This document shows positions 1 to 8,212 of a stretch of 64,000 bases of DNA, one piece after another. Origin of the DNA: Luteimicrobium subarcticum (GTDB lineage: Bacteria > Actinomycetota > Actinomycetes > Actinomycetales > Cellulomonadaceae). The position numbers and the translations under genes were made by a program. Under the pieces are notes generated by a model. It was not told where the DNA came from, did not search any database, and saw only the letters and a program-made list of their open reading frames with translations. Positions within the stretch are counted from its first letter, which is position 1. Each line of letters begins with the position of its first letter. The DNA lies in the NCBI RefSeq assembly GCF_002798015.1, contig NZ_PGTZ01000006.1, positions 496,001 to 560,000 on the forward strand, given 5' to 3'.

Positions 1-47
1 ATGGTCATGTGCTTGATCGTCACGAACTTGATCGACGTTGCGTTCAT
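1..47 (-). CDS. 5' end of an unidentified gene leaving the window
   Basis: A reading frame opens at an ATG whose first base is 47 on the minus strand and continues off the left edge; only about 15 codons are visible, beginning MNATSIKFVTIKHMT. A purine-rich GGAGG (59-63) lies 11 bases upstream, somewhat far but plausible as a ribosome binding site. It follows uvrD2 on the same strand after about 140 bases. Too little is visible to name a family. It is not obviously WhiB7, which sits beside uvrD2 in mycobacteria. Confidence 0.4.
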   Translation of the reverse strand, partial: MNATSIKFVTIKHMT

Positions 48-186
48 CGGTGCTGCCACCTCCTCTCGGTGTCTGGTGGGCCGCCCACCGGCCTCGGGCC
101 GCGGACCGCCTACCTCACGGGTATCGGACTCCACGACAGTACGCCGCGCTCACGAAACGGGACAACCGAATAAACGAAGAAACTTC

Positions 187-2238
187 TCAGACGCCCTGGA
201 CGAGGTCCAGGAGCACGTCGCCGTAGCGGTCGATCTTGGCCGGACCGATGCCGTTGACCCGTGCCAGCTCCGGCACGGACGACGGGCGCGACTGCGCGAT
301 CTCGACCAGCGTCGAGTCCACGAGGATCGTGTACGCGGGCTTGCTCGTCTCTTTCGCGACGCCGGCGCGCCACTCACGCAGGACCTCGAAGACACGACGG
401 TCGTCGTCGTCGAGCGCGTCGGCCTGCGCGCTGCGCCCACCACCGGCGGAGGGCGCACGCCGCCGGTCACGGGCCGGCTCGTCGGGCCACAGACCGTCGA
501 GGAACCGGGTGCGCTTGCGCGACGCGCGACCGCCCGGGTGCCGCGACCGCCCGAACGACACCTCGAGGTGCTCGCGGGCCCGCGTGATCCCCACGTACAG
601 CAGGCGGCGCTCCTCCGCGACGGCCTCGTCGGTCTCCGCGAACGAGATCGGCATGAGCCCCTCGCTCATGCCCGCGAGGAACACCGCGTCCCACTCGAGG
701 CCCTTCGCCGCGTGCAGCGACGCGAGCGTCACGCCCTCGACCGTCGGCGCGTGCTGCGCGGCGGCGCGCTCGTCGAGCTCCGCGACGAGATCCGGCATGG
801 TCGCCCCCTCGGGCAGGTCGTCGGCGAGCGAGACGAGCGCCTGCATGGCGTCCCAACGCTCGCGCACCGCGCCGCGCGCCGCCGGGGGCTGCGGCGCCCA
901 GCCGACCGTGATGAGGACGTCCCGGGTCAGCTCGCCGACCGTCTGGTCGGCGTCCGCGGACCGCGCCGCCCCACGCAGCAGCACCAACGCGTCCCGCACG
1001 TCCTTGCGCTGGAAGAAGCGCTCCCCACCACGCACGAGGTACGCGACGCCCGCGGCCGCGAGCGCCTGCTCGAACGACTCCGACTGGGCGTTCGTCCGGT
1101 AGAGCACCGCGATCTCGGACGCCGGGACCCCGTCGGCGACCAGGCGGGCGACCCGTGCCGCGATCCCCGCGGCCTCGGCGGCGTCGTCGTCGTAGGCCGT
1201 GTACCGCACCGGCGGTCCGTCAGGACGCTGCGCGACGAGCTCGAGCGGGGCGTCCGGCCCACGCCGCCGGCCCGTGCTGCCCAGCAGCCGGTTGGCGAGC
1301 GTCACGACCTGAGGGGTCGACCGGTAGTCCCGCACCAGGCGGACCACCCGCGCGCCCGGGTGCGTGCGGGAGAACGTCAGGAGGTGGTGCGGGGTCGCCC
1401 CCGTGAACGAGTAGATCGTCTGGCTCGGGTCGCCCACCACGCACAGCTCGTTCCGGCCACCGAGCCACTGGTCCAGGAGGAACTGCTGCAGCGGCGAGAC
1501 GTCCTGGTACTCGTCGACGACGAAGCGGCGGTACTGGCGCCGCACCTCGTCCGCGACGTGCGGCGTCGACCGGAGCATCTCGCCCAGCAGGAGCAGGACG
1601 TCCTCGAAGTCGATGACTCCGCGCTCCGTCTTGACGTCCTCGTACGCCTCGATCAGACGGGACACCGTGCGCGGCTCGAAGCCCGCCGGCGGGTCGCGGT
1701 CGATCGCGGCGCAAGCCGTCTCGTACTCGTCCGCGGTGACGAGCGACACCTTGGCCCACTCGACCTCGGACGACAGGTCGCGCACGGCGAGCCGGTCGAC
1801 GCTCAGCCCGAGCCGGCGGGCCGCCTCACCGATCGCGGGCGCCTTGTGCTCGAGGATCTGCGGCGGGGCGCCGCCGACCACACGCGGCCAGAAGTACCCG
1901 AGCTGCCGCAGCGCCGCCGCGTGGAACGTCCGCGCCTGCACCCCCGCGACGCCGAGGCCGCGCAGCCGGGTGCGCATCTCGCCCGCGGCGCGCGCCGTGA
2001 ACGTCACCGCGAGCACGCTCGTCGGGACGTAGACGCCCGTGCGTACCCCGTACGCGATGCGGTGCGTGATCGCGCGCGTCTTGCCCGTGCCGGCACCGGC
2101 CAGGACGCACACCGGACCCGTGAGCGCGAGCGCGACCTCACGCTGCTCCGGGTCGAGGGCCTCGAGGAGCGCGTCGGCGGACGGTGGGGCGGCGGGTGCG
2201 GCGACGGGCCGGGCGGGGTGCTGGGCGGAGGACGACAT
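187..2238 (-). CDS. uvrD2: UvrD2-type ATP-dependent DNA helicase with HRDC domain
   Basis: Superfamily 1A 3'-5' DNA helicase, 683 residues, acting in DNA repair. The Walker A motif GAGTGKT lies at residues 48-54, the Walker B-type DEYQD follows (VVDEYQDVSPLQQ), and late helicase motifs are present (HAAKGLEWDAVFL, EERRLLYVGITRA). The last ~75 residues (about 610-683) form an HRDC domain ending near IGPAKIDRYG. The start MSSSAQHP was chosen because the upstream extension is low-complexity and Arg-rich. Gene order with mycoredoxin and nudC matches the mycobacterial uvrD2 locus. The linker before HRDC has no cysteine, so the tetracysteine module known from mycobacterial UvrD2 is absent. A weak GAGAAT hexamer lies 8 bases before the start. 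Confidence 0.93.
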   Translation of the reverse strand: MSSSAQHPARPVAAPAAPPSADALLEALDPEQREVALALTGPVCVLAGAGTGKTRAITHRIAYGVRTGVYVPTSVLAVTFTARAAGEMRTRLRGLGVAGVQARTFHAAALRQLGYFWPRVVGGAPPQILEHKAPAIGEAARRLGLSVDRLAVRDLSSEVEWAKVSLVTADEYETACAAIDRDPPAGFEPRTVSRLIEAYEDVKTERGVIDFEDVLLLLGEMLRSTPHVADEVRRQYRRFVVDEYQDVSPLQQFLLDQWLGGRNELCVVGDPSQTIYSFTGATPHHLLTFSRTHPGARVVRLVRDYRSTPQVVTLANRLLGSTGRRRGPDAPLELVAQRPDGPPVRYTAYDDDAAEAAGIAARVARLVADGVPASEIAVLYRTNAQSESFEQALAAAGVAYLVRGGERFFQRKDVRDALVLLRGAARSADADQTVGELTRDVLITVGWAPQPPAARGAVRERWDAMQALVSLADDLPEGATMPDLVAELDERAAAQHAPTVEGVTLASLHAAKGLEWDAVFLAGMSEGLMPISFAETDEAVAEERRLLYVGITRAREHLEVSFGRSRHPGGRASRKRTRFLDGLWPDEPARDRRRAPSAGGGRSAQADALDDDDRRVFEVLREWRAGVAKETSKPAYTILVDSTLVEIAQSRPSSVPELARVNGIGPAKIDRYGDVLLDLVQGV

Positions 2239-2381
2239 CGTCAGCGATTCTCGCAGCACACGGTGACACCGTGCTGCGCGCGTCCCCAGGCGTCGCCGGA
2301 CGACGTGCCGGGAAGAACGGCGCGGGCCGCCGCGTTCACGCAGTGACCGTCTCGTCCGTCCCACCCGCAGGAGCAGCTCCC

Positions 2382-2648
2382 GTGACCGACACCGTCACCC
2401 CCGTCGTCCCCGCCGCAGGCACCGTCGTCATGTACTCCACCACCTGGTGCGGGTACTGCCGTCGGCTCCGCACCCAGCTCGACTCCGCGGGCATCGGCTA
2501 CACGGTCGTCGACATCGAGGAGCAGCCCGAGACGGCCGCGTACGTCGAGAGCGTCAACGGCGGCAACCAGACGGTCCCCACGATCGTCTTCCCCGACGGC
2601 ACGGCAGCGACCAACCCGAGCCTCGCCGAGGTCAAGTCGCGCCTCTGA
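2382..2648 (+). CDS. mrx1: Mycoredoxin (glutaredoxin-fold, CGYC active site)
   Basis: An 88-residue thioredoxin-fold oxidoreductase. In actinobacteria the family uses mycothiol rather than glutathione to reduce mixed disulfides in the cytoplasm. The redox motif is C23-G-Y-C26, the signature of mycoredoxin-1. The cis-Pro loop TVPTIVF and the C-terminal helix are typical of the fold. The GTG start at 2382 is supported by GGAG at 2370-2373. It lies divergent to uvrD2 and convergent to nudC, the same neighbourhood as in Mycobacterium. The presence of this gene implies that the organism makes mycothiol. Confidence 0.92.
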   Translation: MTDTVTPVVPAAGTVVMYSTTWCGYCRRLRTQLDSAGIGYTVVDIEEQPETAAYVESVNGGNQTVPTIVFPDGTAATNPSLAEVKSRL

Positions 2649-2697
2649 GCGCGCCGCCGGCGTCGGGGGTCCGGGCGTCGGGGGTGTGCGACTGCGC

Positions 2698-3669
2698 TCA
2701 CGCGCCCGGCAGCTCGTCCCCGAACCACTCCTCGACGAGCGCCCGGGCGATCGACGTCCGGCCCGGCAGACGCACCTGCCCCGACCGTGCCGCCGCGAGC
2801 AGCTCCGGCCGGGTGAACCAGCGGGCGTCGTCGACCTCCACGCCGTCGCACCGCACCACGGTGTCCCGCGCCGCAGCCCGGAACCCGAGCATCAACGACG
2901 CCGGGAACGGCCACGGCTGGCTCGCGCGGTACACCACCTCGCCGACGGTCAGACCGACCTCCTCGTGCACCTCGCGGCGCACCGCCTGCTCGACCGACTC
3001 GCCCGGCTCCACGTAGCCCGCGAGCGTGGACCAGCGGTCGGGCGCCCATGCCGTGTTGTGGCCCAGCAGCAGGCGGTCGTCGTCGTCGACGACCGTCATG
3101 ATCACGGCGGGGTCCGTGCGCGGGAAGTGGTCGACACCCTCCGCGAGGCAACGACGCACCCACCCCGACTGCGTCACGACCGTCGGCTCACCGCAGCGCC
3201 CGCACCGCGGATGGCTCGCGTGCCACGCCGCGAGCGCCACCGACGCGGCGGCCAGCGCCGCGTCGTCCGCGGGCACCGTCGCCGCGAGGTCGCGCAGCGA
3301 CGACCAGGGACGGCCGCGCACCAGGTCGGCCCACCGGCCGCTCTCGGAGATGCCCTCGAGCCCCGGCGGCGTCGCGTCCGCGTCGTCCGGCAGGACCAGC
3401 GCGAGCACCTGGGATCCGTCGAGCACCCCGAGCAGGACCCAGCGCAGCGCCGGCTGCTCGTCCGGGGCGGGGGCCGCGTCCCGCACGTCCGCCGCGGGCA
3501 CCCGGACCAGCCCGGTCGTCGGGTCGCCGGCCAGCCGTCCCCGGTGCACGAGCACGACCCGTGTCGCGTCGTCCGCGAGCGCGTCGGCCAGGGCACCCGG
3601 CTCGCCGCGGCGCTCCGCCGCGCGGTCGATCGCCCCGGCGAGCGGGAGGGCGTCCCAGGCAGTCGTCAC
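2698..3669 (-). CDS. nudC: NudC, NAD(H)/NAD-RNA pyrophosphohydrolase
   Basis: A 323-residue Nudix hydrolase that splits NADH to NMNH and AMP; NudC enzymes also remove NAD caps from RNA. The Nudix box GYVEPGESVEQAVRREVHEE sits at about residues 215-235 and is followed by the NADH-specific SQPWPFPAS motif. A zinc-ribbon CxxC (about 156-159) is followed by one cysteine (about 174), then LAEGVDHFPR, so the fourth ligand of the E. coli enzyme is not a cysteine here. The GTG start lies exactly six bases after a TAGGTT hexamer, suggesting a leaderless transcript. It converges on mrx1. Confidence 0.94.
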   Translation of the reverse strand: MTTAWDALPLAGAIDRAAERRGEPGALADALADDATRVVLVHRGRLAGDPTTGLVRVPAADVRDAAPAPDEQPALRWVLLGVLDGSQVLALVLPDDADATPPGLEGISESGRWADLVRGRPWSSLRDLAATVPADDAALAAASVALAAWHASHPRCGRCGEPTVVTQSGWVRRCLAEGVDHFPRTDPAVIMTVVDDDDRLLLGHNTAWAPDRWSTLAGYVEPGESVEQAVRREVHEEVGLTVGEVVYRASQPWPFPASLMLGFRAAARDTVVRCDGVEVDDARWFTRPELLAAARSGQVRLPGRTSIARALVEEWFGDELPGA

Positions 3670-3675
3670 CCGCCC

Positions 3676-3681
3676 AACCTA
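3676..3681 (-). promoter_or_regulatory. -10 element of nudC (leaderless type)
   Basis: TAGGTT on the minus strand, then GGGCGG, then the GTG start of nudC. A -10 hexamer six bases before the start puts the transcription start on the start codon. No ribosome binding site is present. Inferred from sequence only. Confidence 0.6.
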
Positions 3682-3773
3682 GGCCACCGGGCACACCACG
3701 GCGCCGACGCCAGCGGGACGGCCCGCGATGACCGGCCCGCGACCGGTCGTGGCGGCGGTGCACGTGCCCCGTC

Positions 3774-3779
3774 TACGGT
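3774..3779 (+). promoter_or_regulatory. -10 element of the phosphotransferase gene (leaderless type)
   Basis: TACGGT, then GGGGCC, then the GTG start at 3786. Same TANNNT-N6-start layout as at nudC on the other side of this intergenic gap. Confidence 0.6.
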
Positions 3780-3785
3780 GGGGCC

Positions 3786-4700
3786 GTGACCCGCTCGCCG
3801 CTCGTGCTCGCCGCCCTGTCGACGCAGGCCCTCCACGGGCTCGCGGCGGTCGGCGTCGAGGCCGTGCGTGAGCGCGGCGACGTCGACGCCGCCCTCGTCA
3901 CCGACGCGGACGGCGGCCGGTGGGTCGTGCGCGCACCGCGCAGCGCCGCCGCAGGCGCCGCCCTCGAGGCCGAGGTCGCGGTGCTCCGACTCCTCGCGCC
4001 CTACGTCGACGCCGGCGTCCTCCCGTTCACGATCCCCGTGCCCGAAGGCTTCGCACCGCTGCCCGAGGGGGGCCGCGCCGTCGTGCACGCGCCCCTCGAC
4101 GGCGAACCCGTCGACCTGTCCCTGCTCTCCGCCGGGCCCGGTCTCGCCGCCGACCTCGGACGGGTCGTCGCGGCCGTGCACGAGCTCCCCCTGACCGTCG
4201 CCGCGGACGTCGGCCTTCCCGTGTACAGCGCCGAGGACTACCGGCTGCGCCGCCTCTCCGAGGTCGACGAGGCAGCCCGCACCGGGCACGTCCCCACCGT
4301 CCTGCTCGAACGGTGGGAGGCGGCGCTGGAGGACGTGACCCTGTGGCGGTTCCAGCCCGTCGTCGTGCACGGCGACCTCGGCCCCGAGCAGGTGCTCACC
4401 CGCGGCACCCGGGTGCGCGCCGTCACCGGCTGGTCCGACGTGTCCGTCGCCGACCCCGCGGACGACCTCGCGTGGCTGCTCGTCGCCGCGCCCGCCGACG
4501 CCGCCGAGTCCATCCTCGAGGCGTACCGCCTGCGCCGGACCGACCTCGCCGACCCGCACCTCGAGGACCGGGCGCTGCTCGTCGGCGAGCTCGAGCTGGC
4601 GCGGTGGCTCCTGCACGGCGTGCGGACCGGCCAGGACGACGTCGTGGACGACGCCGTCGAGATGCTGCACGAGCTCGCCGTGGCCGTCGCGGCGGGCTGA
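3786..4700 (+). CDS. Phosphotransferase-fold protein (APH/choline kinase superfamily)
   Basis: A 304-residue protein with the aminoglycoside phosphotransferase/kinase-like fold. The Brenner-type catalytic loop VVVHGDLGPEQVL and the following metal-binding ADPADDLAWLL segment are visible. The usual Asn of the catalytic loop (HGDxxxxN) is replaced by Gln (HGDLGPEQ). The substrate is unknown: many chromosomal members are annotated as macrolide or aminoglycoside kinases without evidence, and its place between nudC and adnBA argues for a housekeeping role rather than resistance. Its end is about 25 bases from the convergent adnB end. Confidence 0.8.
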   Translation: MTRSPLVLAALSTQALHGLAAVGVEAVRERGDVDAALVTDADGGRWVVRAPRSAAAGAALEAEVAVLRLLAPYVDAGVLPFTIPVPEGFAPLPEGGRAVVHAPLDGEPVDLSLLSAGPGLAADLGRVVAAVHELPLTVAADVGLPVYSAEDYRLRRLSEVDEAARTGHVPTVLLERWEAALEDVTLWRFQPVVVHGDLGPEQVLTRGTRVRAVTGWSDVSVADPADDLAWLLVAAPADAAESILEAYRLRRTDLADPHLEDRALLVGELELARWLLHGVRTGQDDVVDDAVEMLHELAVAVAAG

Positions 4701-4726
4701 CACCCGCCTCCGTCACGCGCCGCCGG

Positions 4727-7700
4727 TCACGCGCCGCGGACGAGCGCCTCCAGCCCTGCGAGGTCGAGCATGTCGGCCGGGCGTTCCTCCGTGCCGTCCG
4801 CGACGTAGTAGAACGCCGCCGAGACCCGCTCCACCGGCAGCCCCGACCAGCGCGACCACGCGAGCCGGTACGCGGCGAGCTGCACCTCCCGCGCCTGCCG
4901 CGCCTCCGCGTCGCGGGGCGCGCGGCCCGTCTTCCAGTCGACGACCACGGCCCCTGGCTCGCCGTCCGGGCCGGTCTGCGGGAACACGGCGTCGATACGG
5001 CACCGCACCACCACCCCGGCGACCGGTGTCTCGACGTCCGCCTCGATCGCGAGCGGCACCCGCTCCGCCCACGGCGACGCGAGGAACGTCGCCCGGAGCG
5101 CCTCGAGCTCGTCGTCGACGACCGCGCCGCGCGCGCCCGACCACGGGCCGCCGTCCTCCGGGTCCGGCGCCTCCGGTCCGACCAGCAGGTCGTCCGCGCT
5201 CCACAGCTCCTCGACGTCCAGGAGCGCCGGCTCGCCGTAGTAGCGCTCGACCCAGGCGTGGAACCGTGTGCCTCGCCGGGCGTGACGCGACGGCTCCTTC
5301 GGGACGGGGCGGCGGCGCGCCAGCGCGAACGCGTCGCGGTCGGCCGCGAGCGCGACGAGACCGGACGCGGAGACGTGCGCCGGGAACGCGACCTCCGCCC
5401 GTGCACCGTCCTGGTCGGCCCGCTCCGCGAGCAGCAGGCGGGCGAGGGCCACGAGGTCGTCGACCGGGGCGTCGGCACCAGCCGCGTCGTCGGTCGGTCC
5501 GTCGGTACCGGGAACGCCGAGGACCGTCGCCCCCGACTCCAGCGCGTCGCGCACCGCGTCGGCCGCCGCCTGCACCGCGGCCCGCGCGGGAGACACCGAC
5601 GCCGACGCCTCGGCGGGCCACACAGAGGTGGCCGTCCGGTCGGCGAGCGGGTTGTCCTCCGGCTGGTCCGACCAGGCGGACCGGTCCACGAGCCCGTCGG
5701 CCGCGAGCTCCTCGAGGAACACCGACGGCTGCGTCGGCTGCGCCCGCTCGCCGCGCCACCACGAACCCGACAGGTGCAGCTCGCGGCGCGCGCGGGTGAA
5801 CGCGACGTACGCGAGCCGCCGCTCCTCCGCGAGCTGGTGGGCGCCCGCGTCGCGCTGGAACGCCTTCACGGCGTCACGGAGCTCCTGCGGGTTCTCGGCG
5901 TCCTCGTGCGCGAGGTGGGGCAGGTCGTGCGCGTCGCCCCGCAGCGGGTACGGCAGTGCGCCGCGGTCCCAGAGCCAGCCGTTGTCGACGGGGTCTCCGT
6001 CGGCGTCGGTGCGGACGGACGGGAACGTTCCCTGGACGAGCCCCGGAACCGCCACCACGTCCCACTCCAGGCCCTTCGAGCCGTGCACCGTGATGACCTG
6101 GACGGCGTCCCGGTCGACCTCGCGCAGCGGCAGCTCGAGCCCGCGCTCCTCGTCGTGCGCGGCCTTGAGCCACGCGAGGAAGCCACCGAGGGTCGGCGCG
6201 TCCGCCGACTGCGCGAAACCGACGGCGACGTCGCGGAACGCGTCGAGGTGCTCGCGGCCCAGCTCCGTCGCGCCGAGCGCGCCCGCGGCGAACAAGGCCG
6301 CCGCCACGTCGACCTCGACGTCCAGGCCGAGCGACCGCTCCGCGAAGGTCACGAGCTCGGGCAGCGAGAGGTACGTGTGCGCGCGCACGGCCCGCAGGTC
6401 GGCGGCGAGCGCGGTGAGCCGCGTGTGCGCCGCCGCGGTGAGGACCCGGCCGTCGCGTGACGCAGCGCCGGGGGCCGGCAGGTCGTCGAGCGCGTCGACG
6501 ATCGACCGGTGGTCGACGACGTCACCCTCGACGACGACCGAGTCGTCGTGCGCGGTGTCGGGCGCGGTGTCGGGCATGCTGTCGGGCATGGTCTCCCCGG
6601 CATGGAGGTGCGCACGCCGCTCGTCCGCGGCCGCGAGGTCGCGGGCACGGCCCGCGAGGGCGGCGAGGTCTGCCGCGCCGAGGTTCACGCGCGGTCCCGT
6701 GAGCAGACGGACCAGCGCGTCACCCCGCGACGGGTCGTGCACGACCTGCAGGAACGCGACGAGGTCGACGACCTCGGGCGTCGTGAGCAGACCCCCCAGC
6801 CCCACGACCTCGACCGGCAGCCCGCGTCGGCGCAGCGCCGCCTCGACCACGGCGAACTGCCGCCTCGCCCGGCACAGCACCGCAGTCGACGGGGGCCGTT
6901 CGCCCGGTCCGTGGGCGGCGCGGGCGGCCTCGATCACCGTCGCGACGTGCTCGGCCTCCTCGGCCTCCGTCGCGGCGAACCAGGCCGTGACGACACCCCG
7001 ACCGGCGCCGGGCCGGGCGACGAGCGCCTCCACGTCCACCGTCGACGTCACCCGCAGGGGCGCCGCGGTGCGGTTGGCCGCTCCGAGGATCGCGTCGTCG
7101 TTGCGCCAGGACGTGCGCAGGCTCAGCACCCTCGCGCGGCCGCCCGCCGCGCCGTGGTCGAGCGCGCGCCGGAAGCGGTCCGGGAACCGCCCGATGCCGC
7201 CGGCGCTCGCGCCGCGCCAGCCGTAGATCGACTGGTGCGGGTCGCCGACCGCCGTGACCGGGTGCCCGTCCCCGAACAACGCGGCGAGGAGCTCGACCTG
7301 GGCGTGGGACGTGTCCTGGTACTCGTCCAGGAGGACCGCCCGGTACTTGCTCCGCTCGAGCCGGCCCACCACGGGGACGTCGCGAGCGAGGCGCGCCGCC
7401 ACCGCGACCTGGTCACCGAAGTCCATCGCCTCCAGGGCACGCTTGCGCTCCCCGTACGCGGCGACCAGGTCGAGCAGGCGCGCACGCTCCCCGAGGCTCG
7501 CGAGGATCCGCTCGACGTCCGCGTAGTGCGCGGGCCGGCGCCCCAGCGGCACCGCCGCGATCCGCCGGGCGAGCGTCTCGAGACGCTCGCGGGCATCGGC
7601 GGGGGCCAGCAGGTGCTCCGCCAGGTTGCCGGCCAGGCTGCGCACCGCGTCGACGACCGTCGCGAACGCGGCGTCCGTATCGAGGTCGCCGGCCCACGCC

Positions 7701-8212
7701 TCGACGACCTCGGCGGCGACCTGCCACTGGCTCGCCTCGCTGAGCAGCCGGGAACCCGGTTCGACCCCGAGCCGCAGCCCGTGGTCGGCCACCAGCCCGG
7801 CCGCGTACGCGTTGTACGTGGACACGACGGGCCGGTCGAGCACCGTCAGCGCCCCCGACCCGGCGTCCGTGCGCGCGGCGAACACCGTGAGGCGCTGCTG
7901 CACCCGCTCCGCGAGCTCGCCCGCGGCCTTGCGCGTGAACGTCAGGCCCAGGACCTCCTCGGGGCGGACGTGACCGTTGGCGACGAGCCACACGACGCGC
8001 GACGCCATGGTCTCGGTCTTGCCCGACCCCGCGCCCGCCACGACGAGGAGCGGCTGGTCGGGCTCCGCCTCGATGACCTCCACCTGCTCCGGGGTGGGCG
8101 GCGGCTTGCGGAGGATCTCGGCGATGCGCAGCGCGCCGTACTCGGCGGGCTCGGCCCGTGCCACGCCGTCGCGCGCCGTCGTCCCGGGCGGCCGGGTTGC
8201 CTCCTGCGTCAC
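4727..8212 (-). CDS. adnB: AdnB, motor and nuclease subunit of the AdnAB helicase-nuclease
   Basis: Processes DNA double-strand ends for recombination as a heterodimer with AdnA; the actinobacterial counterpart of RecBCD/AddAB. 1161 residues. The UvrD-like motor has an intact Walker A AGAGSGKT (59-66), DEYQD (LLDEYQDTSHAQ) and QSIYGWRGA. The C-terminal RecB-family nuclease has FHAWVERYY, a conserved Asp in CRIDAVF, D1092-W-K-T-G and the QLAAYR motif. The GTG start at 8212 was chosen because it overlaps the adnA stop in a GTGA coupling (8209-8212); upstream codons inside adnA are less likely. Confidence 0.93.
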   Translation of the reverse strand: MTQEATRPPGTTARDGVARAEPAEYGALRIAEILRKPPPTPEQVEVIEAEPDQPLLVVAGAGSGKTETMASRVVWLVANGHVRPEEVLGLTFTRKAAGELAERVQQRLTVFAARTDAGSGALTVLDRPVVSTYNAYAAGLVADHGLRLGVEPGSRLLSEASQWQVAAEVVEAWAGDLDTDAAFATVVDAVRSLAGNLAEHLLAPADARERLETLARRIAAVPLGRRPAHYADVERILASLGERARLLDLVAAYGERKRALEAMDFGDQVAVAARLARDVPVVGRLERSKYRAVLLDEYQDTSHAQVELLAALFGDGHPVTAVGDPHQSIYGWRGASAGGIGRFPDRFRRALDHGAAGGRARVLSLRTSWRNDDAILGAANRTAAPLRVTSTVDVEALVARPGAGRGVVTAWFAATEAEEAEHVATVIEAARAAHGPGERPPSTAVLCRARRQFAVVEAALRRRGLPVEVVGLGGLLTTPEVVDLVAFLQVVHDPSRGDALVRLLTGPRVNLGAADLAALAGRARDLAAADERRAHLHAGETMPDSMPDTAPDTAHDDSVVVEGDVVDHRSIVDALDDLPAPGAASRDGRVLTAAAHTRLTALAADLRAVRAHTYLSLPELVTFAERSLGLDVEVDVAAALFAAGALGATELGREHLDAFRDVAVGFAQSADAPTLGGFLAWLKAAHDEERGLELPLREVDRDAVQVITVHGSKGLEWDVVAVPGLVQGTFPSVRTDADGDPVDNGWLWDRGALPYPLRGDAHDLPHLAHEDAENPQELRDAVKAFQRDAGAHQLAEERRLAYVAFTRARRELHLSGSWWRGERAQPTQPSVFLEELAADGLVDRSAWSDQPEDNPLADRTATSVWPAEASASVSPARAAVQAAADAVRDALESGATVLGVPGTDGPTDDAAGADAPVDDLVALARLLLAERADQDGARAEVAFPAHVSASGLVALAADRDAFALARRRPVPKEPSRHARRGTRFHAWVERYYGEPALLDVEELWSADDLLVGPEAPDPEDGGPWSGARGAVVDDELEALRATFLASPWAERVPLAIEADVETPVAGVVVRCRIDAVFPQTGPDGEPGAVVVDWKTGRAPRDAEARQAREVQLAAYRLAWSRWSGLPVERVSAAFYYVADGTEERPADMLDLAGLEALVRGA

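Noticed and set aside
1-2346. Long open frame of 781 codons opposite uvrD2
   Set aside because: It is the antisense of a well-supported helicase gene, Arg/Pro/Leu-rich and without recognisable domains. Long spurious frames are expected at this GC content.
3786-4700. Phosphotransferase read as an antibiotic-resistance gene
   Set aside because: Conserved housekeeping context, an altered catalytic loop (HGDLGPEQ) and no mobile-element signs; resistance is not supported.
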